This document shows positions 36,496 through 45,837 of a stretch of 64,000 bases of DNA, in pieces. The stretch covers positions 1,736,001 to 1,800,000 of the forward strand of contig NZ_CP048405.1 of NCBI RefSeq assembly GCF_014084125.1, written 5' to 3'. The notes beneath the pieces are model-generated. The model had not been told where the DNA came from. It saw only the letters and a program-made list of their open reading frames with translations, and searched no databases. Positions within the stretch are counted from its first letter, which is position 1. Every line of letters starts with the position of its first letter. The position numbers were made by a program, and so were the translations under genes. This DNA is from Streptacidiphilus sp. PB12-B1b (GTDB taxonomy: Bacteria > Actinomycetota > Actinomycetes > Streptomycetales > Streptomycetaceae).

Positions 36496-37932
36496 ATGCC
36501 ACGCCGCAGGTTCCGCGTCCGGACCGCCAGGATCGCCACCGAACTCGCCGAGCTGCGCGCCCGCATGGAGATCCCCGACGCCTTCCCGCAGGCCGTCCTG
36601 GACGAGGCCGACCGGGCCGTCCGCGCGCCCGGGCTGCCCGAGCACGACGCCACCGACCTGCCGCTGTTCACCATCGACCCGCCCGAATCCCTCGACCTCG
36701 ACCAGGCCATGCACCTGGAGCGGCGCGGCAGCGGCTTCCGCGTGCACTACGCGATCGCCGACGTCGGCGCGTTCGTCGCCCCCGGCGGCCTGCTCGACGC
36801 CGAGGCCCGGCGCCGCGTCGAGACCCTGTACTTCCCCGACCGCCGGGTCCCGCTGCACCCGCCGCAGTTCTCCGAGGGCGCGGCCAGCCTGCTGCCCGGC
36901 CAGCCCGCGCCGGCCCTGCTCTGGCGGCTCGACCTGGACGCGGACGGCGCCCTGGTCCGCACCGACCTGCGCCGGGCGCTGGTCCGCAGCCGCCGCAGGC
37001 TCGACTACGCCACCGCCCAGCGCGCTATCGACAACGGCAGCGCCGACGAGTCGCTGGCCCTGCTCGGCGTCGTCGGCCCGCTGCGCGAGCAGCAGGAACG
37101 CGAGCGCGGCGGCATCAGCCTGCCCATCCCGGAGCAGGAGGTCGAGGAGGTCCGCGGCGGCTACGCCCTCGCCTACCGCGCGCCCCGCCCCGCCGACGGC
37201 TGGAACGCACAGATCTCCCTGCTCACCGGCATGGCCGCGGCCGCGCTGATGCTGGACGCCGGGATCGGCCTGCTGCGCACGCTGCCCTCCGCGCCGCCCG
37301 CGGCGTACGCCCGGCTGCGGCTGGTCGCCCGCGCCCTCGACGTCCCCTGGCCGCAGGAGCAGCCCTACCCGCAGCTGATCCGCAGCCTCGACCCGGCGCT
37401 CCCGGCCCACGCCGCCTTCCTCAACGAGTGCACCGGGCTGCTGCGCGGCGCCGGATACACCGCCTTCGACGGTACGCCGCCGACCGACCCGGGCCACGCG
37501 GCCGTCGCCGCCCCGTACACGCACTGCACCGCCCCGCTGCGCCGCCTCGCCGACCGCTTCACCGGCGAGCTGTGCGCCGCCCTGGTCGACGGCGGCCCCG
37601 TCCCGGACTGGCTGCGCGAGGCGCTGCCGCTGCTGCCCAAGCTGATGGAGACCGGCGACCGCCGCGCCCACGAGGTGGAGCGGGCCTGCGTCGACCTGAT
37701 CGAGGCAGAGCTGCTGCGCGGACGCGAGGGCGACCTGTTCGACGCGGTGGTCGTCGACGTGGACGAGCGCAGGCCGCTCACCGGCACCGTCCAGCTGCGC
37801 CGCCCGGCCGTCCGCGCCCGCATCGCGGACGACCGCGCGGACGCCCCGCCGCTGCCGCTCGGCACCCGCATCCGCGTCCGCCTCACCACCGCCGACCCAG
37901 CCGCCCGCACCGTCCGCTTCGCCCCCGCCTGA
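36496..37932 (+). CDS. RNB-domain exoribonuclease (RNase II/R family)
   Basis: The 478-residue protein contains the RNB catalytic domain with the magnesium-binding aspartates in PPESLDLDQAMHLERRG, HYAIADVGAFVAPGG, YFPDRRVPLHPP, LSEGAASLLPGQ-like EGAASLLPGQPAPAL and the closing YTHCTAPLRRLADRFTGELC. It degrades RNA 3' to 5'. It is shorter than E. coli RNase R and has no S1 or cold-shock domain at either end that I can see, as is usual for the actinobacterial form. rnpB follows 63 bases downstream. Confidence 0.87.
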   Translation: MPRRRFRVRTARIATELAELRARMEIPDAFPQAVLDEADRAVRAPGLPEHDATDLPLFTIDPPESLDLDQAMHLERRGSGFRVHYAIADVGAFVAPGGLLDAEARRRVETLYFPDRRVPLHPPQFSEGAASLLPGQPAPALLWRLDLDADGALVRTDLRRALVRSRRRLDYATAQRAIDNGSADESLALLGVVGPLREQQERERGGISLPIPEQEVEEVRGGYALAYRAPRPADGWNAQISLLTGMAAAALMLDAGIGLLRTLPSAPPAAYARLRLVARALDVPWPQEQPYPQLIRSLDPALPAHAAFLNECTGLLRGAGYTAFDGTPPTDPGHAAVAAPYTHCTAPLRRLADRFTGELCAALVDGGPVPDWLREALPLLPKLMETGDRRAHEVERACVDLIEAELLRGREGDLFDAVVVDVDERRPLTGTVQLRRPAVRARIADDRADAPPLPLGTRIRVRLTTADPAARTVRFAPA

Positions 37933-37995
37933 GCCCGGCGGCGCCGACGGCGGCGTTCGGACGACCCCCGCGCAACGGCTACCATGGTCCACACG

Positions 37996-38400
37996 GCGGA
38001 CGAGTCGGCCGGGCGGTCGCGTCGGGTCCTCACGGGCCCGCCGAGGAACGTCCGGGCTCCACACGGCAGGGTGGTGGGTAACGCCCACCCGGGGCAACCC
38101 GCGGGACAGTGCCACAGAAAACAGACCGCCGGAGGGCAACCTCCGGTAAGGGTGAAACGGTGGTGTAAGAGACCACCAGTGCCCAGGGTGACCTGGGCAG
38201 CTAGGTAAACCCCACCTGGAGCAAGGTCAAGAGGGGGCACCGCAAGGCGCCCTGCGCTGACGTTCGAGGGCTGCCCGCCCGAGTCAGCGGGTAGACCGCT
38301 AGAGGCTGTCGGCAACGGCAGCCGTAGATGGATGACCGCCTCCGCGCGGACCGCAAGGTCCCCGCGAGACAGAACCCGGCGTACAGGCCGACTCGTCCGC
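37996..38400 (+). ncRNA. rnpB: RNase P RNA, actinobacterial type A
   Basis: The catalytic RNA of RNase P matures tRNA 5' ends. The ends form a 15-base P1 helix: GCGGACGAGTCGGCC (37996-38010) pairs with GGCCGACTCGTCCGC (38386-38400). The conserved core words are present: GAGGAACGTCCGGGCTCCAC, GGGTGAAACGGTGGTGTAAG with AGACCACCAG after it, GCTAGGTAAACCCCAC, GAGCAAGGTCAAG, TAGATGGATGACCG and ACAGAACCCGGCGTACAGGC. A strong terminator begins 21 bases later. Confidence 0.95.
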
Positions 38401-38421
38401 CCCTAGCTGGGGCTTTGCCCC

Positions 38422-38457
38422 GGAAAGGGCCTCCGACCTGCGTCGGAGGCCCTTTCC
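38422..38457 (+). terminator. Terminator of rnpB
   Basis: GGAAAGGGCCTCCGAC (38422-38437) and GTCGGAGGCCCTTTCC (38442-38457) form a perfect 16-base stem with a CTGC loop, followed by GATCTTTC. Confidence 0.88.
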
Positions 38458-38516
38458 GATCTTTCAGGGCCTTGCCCGTTTAGAAGTCATCTCATTTGGC
38501 TGTGTAGGCTGCGTTC

Positions 38517-38870
38517 GTGGCGATCGTGGAGCGGCTGGTGCCGGACGGGTTGTGGGAGTTGTTCCAGCGGGTGGTGCCGGCTGTGCCGACGCGTCCGCAG
38601 GGCGGTGGCCGTCGTCGTTACGGGGACCGTGAGGTGCTGGCCGCGATCATTTTCGTGGCCACATCGGGGTGCACATGGGCCCAGCTCCCACCGTGTTTCG
38701 GGCCGTCCGGGCCGACTGCGCACCGGCGTTTCACGGAGTGGAGCCGGGCCCGGGTCTGGGCCAGGTTGCATCGCCTCGTCCTCGATGAGCTCGGCGCCCG
38801 AGGAGATCTGGACTGGTCGCGCTGCGCGGTCGACTCGGTGAACATGCGGGCCACGAAAAGGGGGAGCTGA
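38517..38870 (+). CDS. IS5-family transposase, first frame (OrfA)
   Basis: The 117-residue frame starts at a GTG and contains the DUF4096-like N-terminal domain (PDGLWELFQRVVPAVPTRPQ, YGDREVLAAIIFVATSGCTW). It ends with the first DDE aspartate (CAVDSVNMRATKRGS). It would be joined to the second frame by a minus-one slip in the A4G5 run at 38856-38864. Confidence 0.82.
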   Translation: MAIVERLVPDGLWELFQRVVPAVPTRPQGGGRRRYGDREVLAAIIFVATSGCTWAQLPPCFGPSGPTAHRRFTEWSRARVWARLHRLVLDELGARGDLDWSRCAVDSVNMRATKRGS

Positions 38871-39319
38871 CAGGTCCGAATCCTGTCGATCGGGGCAAGT
38901 ACGGGTCGAAGATCCACATGCTCACTGAACGCACCGGTCTGCCCCTGTCGATCGCCATCTCCGGCGCGAACCTGCACGACAGCCAGGCCCTGGAGCCGCT
39001 GGTGCGCGGCGTCGCACCCGTCCGCTCGCGGCGCGGACCACGGCGACGCCGCCCCGCCAAGCTCCATGCCGACAAGGCATACGACTACGACCACCTTCGG
39101 CGATGGCTCCGGTCCCGCAACATCACCCCACGCATCGCCCGCCGCGGGATCGATTCCTCCGAGCGCCTGGGCCGCTACCGCTGGACGGTGGAGCGGACCG
39201 TGGCGTGGCTCGCCGGCTGCCGCCGACTCCACCGGCGGTACGAACGCAAAGCCGAACACTTCCTCGCCTTCGCCGGGATCGCAGCCACACTCATCTGCTA
39301 TCGCCGACTCGCCAAATGA
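38860..39319 (+). CDS. IS5-family transposase, second frame (OrfB, by frameshift)
   Basis: Read one base back from the first frame, it continues KKGELTGPNPVDRGKYGSKI, then HMLTERTGLPLS, the second aspartate in LHADKAYDYDHL and the glutamate in YRWTVERTVAWLAGCRRL, ending FAGIAATLICYRRLAK. These complete the DDE triad of IS5 transposases. It has no strong start of its own; ATG at 38918 is internal. The joined protein would be about 267 residues, a normal length, so the element may be active. Confidence 0.8.
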
Positions 39320-39339
39320 GATGACTTCATAGGCGGCAA

Positions 39340-39392
39340 AAAGTCCCCGAAACATCCCCCGGACAGACGTGAAAGTCCCCGAAAAGTCCCCG
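39340..39392. repeat. Three direct copies of AAAGTCCCCG
   Basis: Copies lie at 39340-39349, 39372-39381 and 39383-39392, just beyond the right end of the insertion sequence. Spacing is uneven (32 and 11 bases). They could be protein-binding iterons or remains of an older element. Confidence 0.6.
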
Positions 39393-39614
39393 GAGATGAT
39401 CTTGTCCTGGGTGGTGGAGCAGGGCTGATGTGATGGCATGAGGCTACCGGCAGGCCCTACGTCATGGTCGATACATACCCGCTGCTGGCCGACACGGACC
39501 GCGCCCCGCCGTCGGCGCCCCCGCCTGGCTGCGGCTGCACCCAGCCCGTCGTGCATTTGGTGGCGGACGGCCTCGTGGTGGAACGCGACTCGGTGCTCTA
39601 CCTGGAGTGCAGGC

Positions 39615-39893
39615 ATGGGTCTGATTCGGAGTTCGGCCGAAGCCGCCTGCCGCGAACTGGCCAGCGAGCAGCTGCCCGAGCGCCTCGGCGTGGCCACCGC
39701 CCTGTCGGACCTGCAGCCGGTTACCGAATTCCCCAACGGGCTCATCGACGTCCTGCTGAAGCTGTACGCCGACCCCAACGACGAGGTCGCATGCAAGGCA
39801 CTGACAACCATCCGCATGCTTCCCGGCACCGAGCACCCGCACATCGAGTCGCTGCTCACCGCAGCCCCTTTCATCGGGGCCTTCGGAAAATGA
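39615..39893 (+). CDS. Hypothetical helical protein (92 residues), probable remnant
   Basis: The frame reads MGLIRSSAEAACRELASEQL, then LPERLGVATALSDLQ and LIDVLLKLYADPNDEVACKA, which is a HEAT-like pattern of paired helices, and ends FIGAFGK. Codon use is moderately biased. A frame starting at 39464 upstream (MVDTYPLLADTDRAPP) also looks coding up to about 39620 and then loses its bias. The two may be overlapping genes, or one gene broken by a frameshift. There is no recognisable family. Confidence 0.35.
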   Translation: MGLIRSSAEAACRELASEQLPERLGVATALSDLQPVTEFPNGLIDVLLKLYADPNDEVACKALTTIRMLPGTEHPHIESLLTAAPFIGAFGK

Positions 39894-40084
39894 GGAGCGG
39901 CTGGTTCTCCTCGCCTGGTAGCTTCGGCGCTGTGCGGCGGCTCCTGAGGGTGCTTCCTTCTCTCACTCCTATGACACGAGTGCGCTCCATCCCCGTTGCA
40001 CCTCAACTTCCTGGTCCCGCTCTCCGTCTTCTGGGAGGGCGGGACTTTCCTCACCAGAGAGCTGCCCCGGAGGGGACTCGACGC

Positions 40085-40320
40085 ATGCCCGTCACCGCGA
40101 CGACCGGGACGCCCAACCTGACCGAGTACGGCGCCACGCGCAGCCTCGCTGCGGTGCTGCTCGCGCGGCGCGGTGTCGTCCACCTTCCGACACACGTCAC
40201 CGGGCGGACCGTCGGCGAGCGCGGCTCGATGGGGGTTGCGTTGCTGGAGGCGGATCTGCTCGACCGTGGATACCTGCTGTCCGGGCCGCTCCGCAATGCG
40301 CTTGCCTCGCTCGGCGATGT
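40085..40320 (+). pseudogene. 5' stump of an unknown gene, cut at about 40320
   Basis: A good ribosome site (GGAGGGGA) precedes an ATG opening a coding-like stretch: MPVTATTGTPNLTEYGATRS, LAAVLLARRGVVHLPTHVTG and LLEADLLDRGYLLSGPLRNA. The coding character ends near 40320, where the sequence becomes the antisense of a DUF3644 gene. About 78 codons of the original gene remain. I do not recognise the family. Confidence 0.5.
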
Positions 40321-40690
40321 CGCCCTTGCCGCCGGTCACGATCTTGAGGCTGTGCTCGTAGCGGTGCTCTACTTTGTTGCGCAGTGCCACGAAAAGTTCG
40401 ACGTTGAGGCGCACTGGGTCGGCACTGTTGGAGAAGCGCTGCTTGAGGCAGTACTCCAGATCCCACGCCTTCGGCTCGTCGTCCACCAGTTTGTAGGAAC
40501 CGTTCGTGTCCTTGAAGTGGTAGTCGATCTTGTCGCGATGGAATTCGGCGTGCAGCAGATAATGCCACGCCTTGTGCATGTGAGTGAGGAAGTCTGTGTA
40601 ATTGCCGGTGGAGCTGTTCCACTCGTCCATTGCCTTGAGGGCGTGCCGCTGCGACTCGTGGAGCATGTATCGCCATTTTGCCCAAGCCAT
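40321..40690 (-). pseudogene. DUF3644 protein, 5' part only
   Basis: The ATG at 40688-40690 follows GAAGGG and opens a reading frame that matches DUF3644: HESQRHALKAMDEWNSSTGN, KAWHYLLHAEFHRDKIDYHF, PKAWDLEYCLKQRFSNSADP, NVELFVALRNKVEHRYEHSL. After about 123 codons the match and the codon bias stop, at the point where the convergent stump of another gene starts. The family normally continues for at least another 150 residues. DUF3644 genes are common in bacterial defence islands; their role is not established. Confidence 0.68.
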
Positions 40691-41049
40691 GCCGTAGACC
40701 CTTCGTGTCCCAGTAGAAGGATCACACCGGTGCTCGCCCCATGGCAAGCATGATTTCTCCGGCCGCTCATGGATACATTTCTCACCGTGCGGGACTGTCG
40801 GCTCGGGCGCAAGGCGCACCACCTCAGCACAGTCATGGCCAAGACTGCGCTCCCACTGCCGACGCAAGGCGACCCCGGTGAGGCGGATCGCATCGGGAGC
40901 CAGCACTGGGAGGTGGTGGCGGAGCAGGCCATTCGCGGGCTCCCGCCTGGGGGGCAGGTCTCTGGTGATACGGCATCACGAGCGCTGCCACCATCGGTCT
41001 GAGTACGCTGAGTTGTTGACGATCGCTGGGGCAGGGGGCAGAGCTAGGC
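40691..41049. other. Spacer upstream of the GHKL-ATPase gene, no convincing gene
   Basis: This 359-base stretch should hold the divergent promoters of the DUF3644 remnant and the large ATPase gene. A 77-residue frame at 40769-41002 (+) has no codon bias or ribosome site. I see no hairpin or repeat. Confidence 0.4.
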
Positions 41050-44000
41050 ATGGGGGCACCCGAACATCAAGAGGCTGCTGTTGATCGGGCGATTGCCTCT
41101 GCCGATGCACTATTTTCCATGGAAGGAATGCCGGACGGGTTCGCCGTGCCGGAGCCGAGGGGCCGTTCGGCGACCCAAGCGGCGGTCGAGCGACTGGGCT
41201 TTCGCTTTGCACAACTGCCTGGCCAGGTGCGTCATGCTCTCGGGCGTACGCGGGACCATGCAGGCAACCTGTCGAGCGATCGTCTCCAGGGGCTGTCGGA
41301 GATCGTGCAGAACGCTGAGGACCTTCAGGCCACGGAGGTGCGCATCCTCTCCCGGGAGCGCGAGCTCCTAGTGGCGCACAACGGTGCTCCTGTGCGGCTG
41401 CCGGACGTACTCGCTCTCGCGATGCCATGGCTGACCAGCAAGGCGGAGCAGGCGGAGTCCACCGGCAGATTCGGCATCGGACTCATGACGCTCCAGTCCC
41501 TGTCACCACACCTGGAGGTTCACAGTGGGCACTACCGGGTCCGCATCGGGGATCCGGATGTATCCGTGGCGGAGCCACTCTCGGTGCCGAGCTGCCTCGG
41601 CGGAAGGAGCTGGACTGTACTGCGGATTCCCATGCAGTCCGGGGCGTTGAGCGCCGGCGAGGTGGACGACTGGCTCAAGGAGTGGGGCGACAGTGCGCTG
41701 CTGTTTCTCAAGAGCGTGCGCAGCGTTGCGCACCTTGAGGAAGAGGGTGCTGTTCGGCATCGGCTGACGCTCAACCATGAGGATGGCGAGACATTCGAAG
41801 CCGAGGTTGGCGGGTGTGAAGTCACCGTGGAAGCCAATGAAGCGTCTGGAGCGGACGGGTTCAGGTGGCTGCTGTGCCGCTCGACCGTTCCAAGTCCGCA
41901 AGGCGTCACGCGAGCCCACAAGGCTGTCGGGCCAACAACCACGATCGCCCTGGCTTTACCTCTGAGTCCTTGTGACGGCGGACGCATCTACGCCGGACTG
42001 CCAGTCCAAGATACGGACCTGGCTCTATTTGTGAGCGCTCAATTCGACCCGATCGCCAGTCGGCAGACCCTCGACGACACCCCGTGGAACCGAGCGCTGA
42101 ACGAGCTACTCGCTGACCTCTGGACGACTACTGTCCTACGCCTGTTCCTCCGGGAGCCAGCGCGGGCCTGGCGTTCAATTCCGCTTCCTAGCGAGGTGCG
42201 CGACTCCCGCGACTCGGTCGCCGCTCTGGAGTCGCAGCTACTCCGCTGCGCCAGGCTGTGCGTATCCCACCGCCTCCTCATGGATGTCGCGGGGCAGAGT
42301 CAGCTCGCTTTGCCGGAACTGGCAGTCGAAGAGGACACGCTCGCGGGCGTGATCACTGAAGAAGAGATCTCACGTGTCGCCGAGCGGGCCGCCATCCTGC
42401 CCCGGGCAGCCAGGGAAGGTGCGAACCGATGGCGCGAAGTGCTGTCGGACTGGGAGGAGCACGGCGGCGCCTATCCCGCAACGGTCGGCCTGTACGACGC
42501 CCTGAGCCTTCTCGACGACGAGACACGCTCACCCGAGGCGACCGTTCTCCTCGCTGCCGCTGGACTTGCCGCAGACCCTTCCTACCCGTTGCATCGGCGG
42601 AGGTGGATTGTGGACAGCTCGGGCACTCGCCACCGAGTGCCCGGCACGGCGGAACCCCTCGTATTCACCGACGTCTCGCGGGGCCTCGGGGCCGCTCTCG
42701 GCTTCGGCCGGGAGATCCATCGGGCATATCTCGCCGATACGCACGAGGCGCACTTGGTGGCGGAGTGGCTCCGCAAACGCAAGGCGTTGGTGACCGACGC
42801 GGATCCAGTCACCGCGATCCGTCGTCTCGCCGCCATCGGTGTTGCCAGGGACAACGGTGCACCCGCGTTGAGTCTCGCGGACGATCAGCTCATCGAGTTG
42901 AGGGACGGATTCGCACGTGTGCCGGAGTCGGAGCGCGAGGCGCTGGGCAGGGACGTGGGACGCGCGATCCAGCTCAAGGGGCAGCGCTACAAGCAGACTG
43001 GCGAGCTGGAAGACATTGAGGTCTCGCCAGCCAGCGCCTACCTGCCAATGCGTCTGGACAGCTCCGAGCGCGAGGAGAGCTTCGCCTATACCGCGGGCAA
43101 GGCAATCGGACCGGTGTGGCTGAAGTCGCGCTACGCCGAGGTGCTGCAGGGCGGAGGCACGGGGATCGGCGCGCGGAAGTTCCTGCGTCTCCTGGGAGCG
43201 GAGACAGGACCTCGGTTGCGCAGGCACCCTGGAGCCGTGGAGCGACTCGCGCAGAACCCCAAGGGTCTGCCCGATGAACTTGCTTCAGGTCCACGGGCTC
43301 GCGTGCGTTCTCTGCAGGCCCTCAAAGCGTCATTCACCCTCGACGACTACGACAGCCCGGACTTGCGCGCGGTGGTTTCCGACATCGCACGCGATTCAGA
43401 CCCTCAGGTCCGCAGGCGCAGGGCCGCAGCCCTCATCCATGTTCTCGGGCGGACTTGGAGTCGCCTGTCCGACCATGATGAAGTTGCTGCCGTCGCCCCC
43501 TACTACGTTTGGCAACCACGAGGCAGGACCGCAGCCTTCTGGCTGTGGCAGCTGCGCGAAGCACCGTGGCTGGATACCGCGACCGGCAGCCCGACCGCCC
43601 CAGCCCGGCTTCGAATGCGGACCACCAGCACTGTCGCCGTGTACGGTGCTGACAACGCACGCTTCCTCCACCCGGAGATCCAACATATGGTCGGCCGGCG
43701 TGGCGACGTCCTTCGTGCGCTGGATATCTCCATGGAGGCCCGCGTCGGGGACCTCGTGGAACACCTCCAACTTCTGCGCCATCGCGAGGATGTGACTGGC
43801 CACCGTGACGTACCCGCAGCTCAGATCCTTTACGAAGCCCTGGCTGAGCGCCTGGCCAACCAAGCTTCCAGCGATCCCGCCGCGATGTCCCTTGAGGCCG
43901 TCCGACGTGCGTTCCGCGACGGAGAAGGCCTGATCCTCACACCTGCCGGATGGCGTCCCCCACAGCAGTGCCTATGCGGTGCCCCCCTCTTCGGCGTTCT

Positions 44001-45621
44001 CCGGGCTTTCGCTCCCACATTCAAGGGCAGCGACGAATTCTGGCAGCTGCTGGGAGTACGCCTGCCCACGGTCGACGACGTAGCGGAGGTGATCAAAGAG
44101 CTGGCAAGGGAGGACCGGAAGGAACGGCGGGAGGAACCAGATGGCCTGACCCAGTCGATTGTCCTGCAAAGTCTGCAGATGCTTGCAGACCCGGCCCGTG
44201 TCCAGCCTCAACTGCTGACGACCCAGCGCCTGGGTCGGCTACCCCTGACGACGAGTAGGGGCTGGCTGAGCAAGCGCCCCGTATACGCAGTGGAGGACTC
44301 GGTCATAGCCGAAGCCCTTGGACATGGACACGCGGTCTGGAGGCCCGGCGCGGAACTGGAGCAGTTCCGTTCACTCCTCGCGGCGCTGCGCATCACTGCT
44401 GTGGCTGCCGACTGCGTCACCGTGTACAGCCCAGCCTCGACAACCTCGGACCCGCAGGCGACAGACCTCGCACGAGCGGCGCTGACCCATCTCCGGGAGG
44501 ATTTGCAACGCAACTCGCCGAGTGCGGTCCAGTCCCTGGACTGCTCGTGGGAGACATTGGCGAGCCTGAGCGTCCACGTTGCTCCGGAACTGGCCTGTCG
44601 TGTCCAACTGGCAGACACGGGCGAACTGGTACACCTCTCCGTCGACGCCGGGATCGACTGGTCCTCCAGCACGCTGTATGTCAGGGACACCTATGCCCTG
44701 ACACGCCCGACCGAGGCCGGACGCGTGATCGCCACCCGCTTCCCAGGACACCGACGCGAAGTAGCCCTGGCGTGGGCAGCCGCTTGTGACAAGGCCGAAA
44801 AGGGCCGAAACGCAGTGAACCTCAGCCTCGCGGGTGATCGAGAGCGAGACGACCAGCAAGCCCTCCAGGCCGAAATTGACAGGCGGCTGCGTGAATTCCA
44901 AGACGAGGTGGACCATCGTCATCAGATCCGCCAGGCGCAGGCCCCCAAAGACGCTGACACCTCGCCTCCGCCGGCGGTCTCCGCGGTGGGCCCTGGGACC
45001 CTGCCGCGTCCAGCGCCCCCTGCCGCCCAGTCTGTCGCACCTGGTGTTCATACACGCAGGCTGGTCGATCCGCTCAGACTTAAGATCATCCAGAAACGCG
45101 GTCACATCACGGCGCCCGGCTCCGCAAGCGCGCCTGGTGTCCGATCCGGCGGTGGAACATCGAGCATGTCGGGACTTCCTCGGCCCCGGCCTGGGTCAGC
45201 TGTCCCCCAAGAGCGAACACCACCTCGTCCCTATTCGGGCACCGAGCAGGAGAAGGTTGCCCTGGATTTGGTCCGCCAGGCATTGGCCGGCGATGAAGAC
45301 TGGTTGCGCGACCTACGAGCCCAGCACGGCCTGGGCGCCGACGCTGTGGACAGCTTGGCGCGGTTCTATGAGCTGAAGGCATACGGAGGAGCTGAACCCG
45401 ACAGCGTTGCCCTAACTCCTGCCGAGTTCAAACGGGCGAGCGAGAGTGAGGAGTTCTTTCTCGTGGTTGTCTCCGGGCTGGAGGCCGGTGGGGCTCCGAT
45501 CTCCGTCCGCATCATCCTGAAGCCCCTGCAACAGCTGACCTGCAACCCAAGCGGCAACGTGACGGTTACGGGAATCAGGGCGGCTCAGAGCATCGTCTAC
45601 CGATTCGGCCAAGAGGGTTGA
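41050..45621 (+). CDS. Giant GHKL (Hsp90/sacsin-like) ATPase with C-terminal DUF3883 domain
   Basis: The protein has 1523 residues. The N-terminal Bergerat ATP-binding fold shows the N-box SEIVQNAEDLQATEVRI (Glu84, Asn88), a variant G1 box VAHNGAPVRL in which the usual Asp-x-Gly is HNG, and the lid region STGRFGIGLMTLQSLSPHLE. The sacsin-type FDPIASRQTLDDTPWNRALN follows near residue 345. The middle 1000 residues are unrecognised. After a Pro-rich linker (about 1300-1390), the last 125 residues match DUF3883 (NO VEIN C-terminal): KVALDLVRQALAGDEDWLRD, ARFYELKAYGGAEPDSVALT, ASESEEFFLVVVSGLE. Such pairs occur in predicted defence islands. Weaker codon bias than the flanking core genes suggests transfer. 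The ATG has only a poor ribosome site. Confidence 0.8.
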   Translation: MGAPEHQEAAVDRAIASADALFSMEGMPDGFAVPEPRGRSATQAAVERLGFRFAQLPGQVRHALGRTRDHAGNLSSDRLQGLSEIVQNAEDLQATEVRILSRERELLVAHNGAPVRLPDVLALAMPWLTSKAEQAESTGRFGIGLMTLQSLSPHLEVHSGHYRVRIGDPDVSVAEPLSVPSCLGGRSWTVLRIPMQSGALSAGEVDDWLKEWGDSALLFLKSVRSVAHLEEEGAVRHRLTLNHEDGETFEAEVGGCEVTVEANEASGADGFRWLLCRSTVPSPQGVTRAHKAVGPTTTIALALPLSPCDGGRIYAGLPVQDTDLALFVSAQFDPIASRQTLDDTPWNRALNELLADLWTTTVLRLFLREPARAWRSIPLPSEVRDSRDSVAALESQLLRCARLCVSHRLLMDVAGQSQLALPELAVEEDTLAGVITEEEISRVAERAAILPRAAREGANRWREVLSDWEEHGGAYPATVGLYDALSLLDDETRSPEATVLLAAAGLAADPSYPLHRRRWIVDSSGTRHRVPGTAEPLVFTDVSRGLGAALGFGREIHRAYLADTHEAHLVAEWLRKRKALVTDADPVTAIRRLAAIGVARDNGAPALSLADDQLIELRDGFARVPESEREALGRDVGRAIQLKGQRYKQTGELEDIEVSPASAYLPMRLDSSEREESFAYTAGKAIGPVWLKSRYAEVLQGGGTGIGARKFLRLLGAETGPRLRRHPGAVERLAQNPKGLPDELASGPRARVRSLQALKASFTLDDYDSPDLRAVVSDIARDSDPQVRRRRAAALIHVLGRTWSRLSDHDEVAAVAPYYVWQPRGRTAAFWLWQLREAPWLDTATGSPTAPARLRMRTTSTVAVYGADNARFLHPEIQHMVGRRGDVLRALDISMEARVGDLVEHLQLLRHREDVTGHRDVPAAQILYEALAERLANQASSDPAAMSLEAVRRAFRDGEGLILTPAGWRPPQQCLCGAPLFGVLRAFAPTFKGSDEFWQLLGVRLPTVDDVAEVIKELAREDRKERREEPDGLTQSIVLQSLQMLADPARVQPQLLTTQRLGRLPLTTSRGWLSKRPVYAVEDSVIAEALGHGHAVWRPGAELEQFRSLLAALRITAVAADCVTVYSPASTTSDPQATDLARAALTHLREDLQRNSPSAVQSLDCSWETLASLSVHVAPELACRVQLADTGELVHLSVDAGIDWSSSTLYVRDTYALTRPTEAGRVIATRFPGHRREVALAWAAACDKAEKGRNAVNLSLAGDRERDDQQALQAEIDRRLREFQDEVDHRHQIRQAQAPKDADTSPPPAVSAVGPGTLPRPAPPAAQSVAPGVHTRRLVDPLRLKIIQKRGHITAPGSASAPGVRSGGGTSSMSGLPRPRPGSAVPQERTPPRPYSGTEQEKVALDLVRQALAGDEDWLRDLRAQHGLGADAVDSLARFYELKAYGGAEPDSVALTPAEFKRASESEEFFLVVVSGLEAGGAPISVRIILKPLQQLTCNPSGNVTVTGIRAAQSIVYRFGQEG

Positions 45622-45837
45622 CCCCTGGGCGACGCCCGGTGGCATCGACACACCCCCAAGGGGACAACTGCCCAGCCACTCGGGCCGCAGAGGGCGTCTC
45701 CTGACTCTGGGTTGCGGCAGTGCCACTTGATGTTCGTCATGAGCGCAGGTCGTGGGTGCCTTCGCAGAGAGCAAGACTGGCCTCTTGGGCCGTTGGTAGG
45801 GAGGGCGATGCCCGTGCGGACCGGCGGGGTCACCTGC

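Larger units (their letters stand above)
38483..39328 (+). mobile_element. IS5-family insertion sequence (IS427-like), 846 bases
   Basis: Perfect 18-base inverted repeats bound the element: GAAGTCATCTCATTTGGC at 38483-38500 and its complement at 39311-39328. Inside is one transposase read in two frames joined at a slippery A4G5 run. The element sits 25 bases after the rnpB terminator. A clear target duplication is not seen; TA is present near both ends (38481-38482 and 39330-39331), with one extra base on the right. Confidence 0.88.

Noticed and set aside
38866-38896. tRNA T-arm-like sequence (ACAGGTCCGAATCCTGT)
   Set aside because: It lies inside the second transposase frame and encodes a conserved transposase segment; no acceptor stem or anticodon arm surrounds it.
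38618-40906. Leftward open frame of 762 codons
   Set aside because: Only the first part after 40690 (DUF3644) is real; the rest is antisense to a gene stump, the hypothetical frame and the insertion sequence.
40769-41002. 77-residue rightward frame before the GHKL gene
   Set aside because: No ribosome site, no codon bias and no family match.
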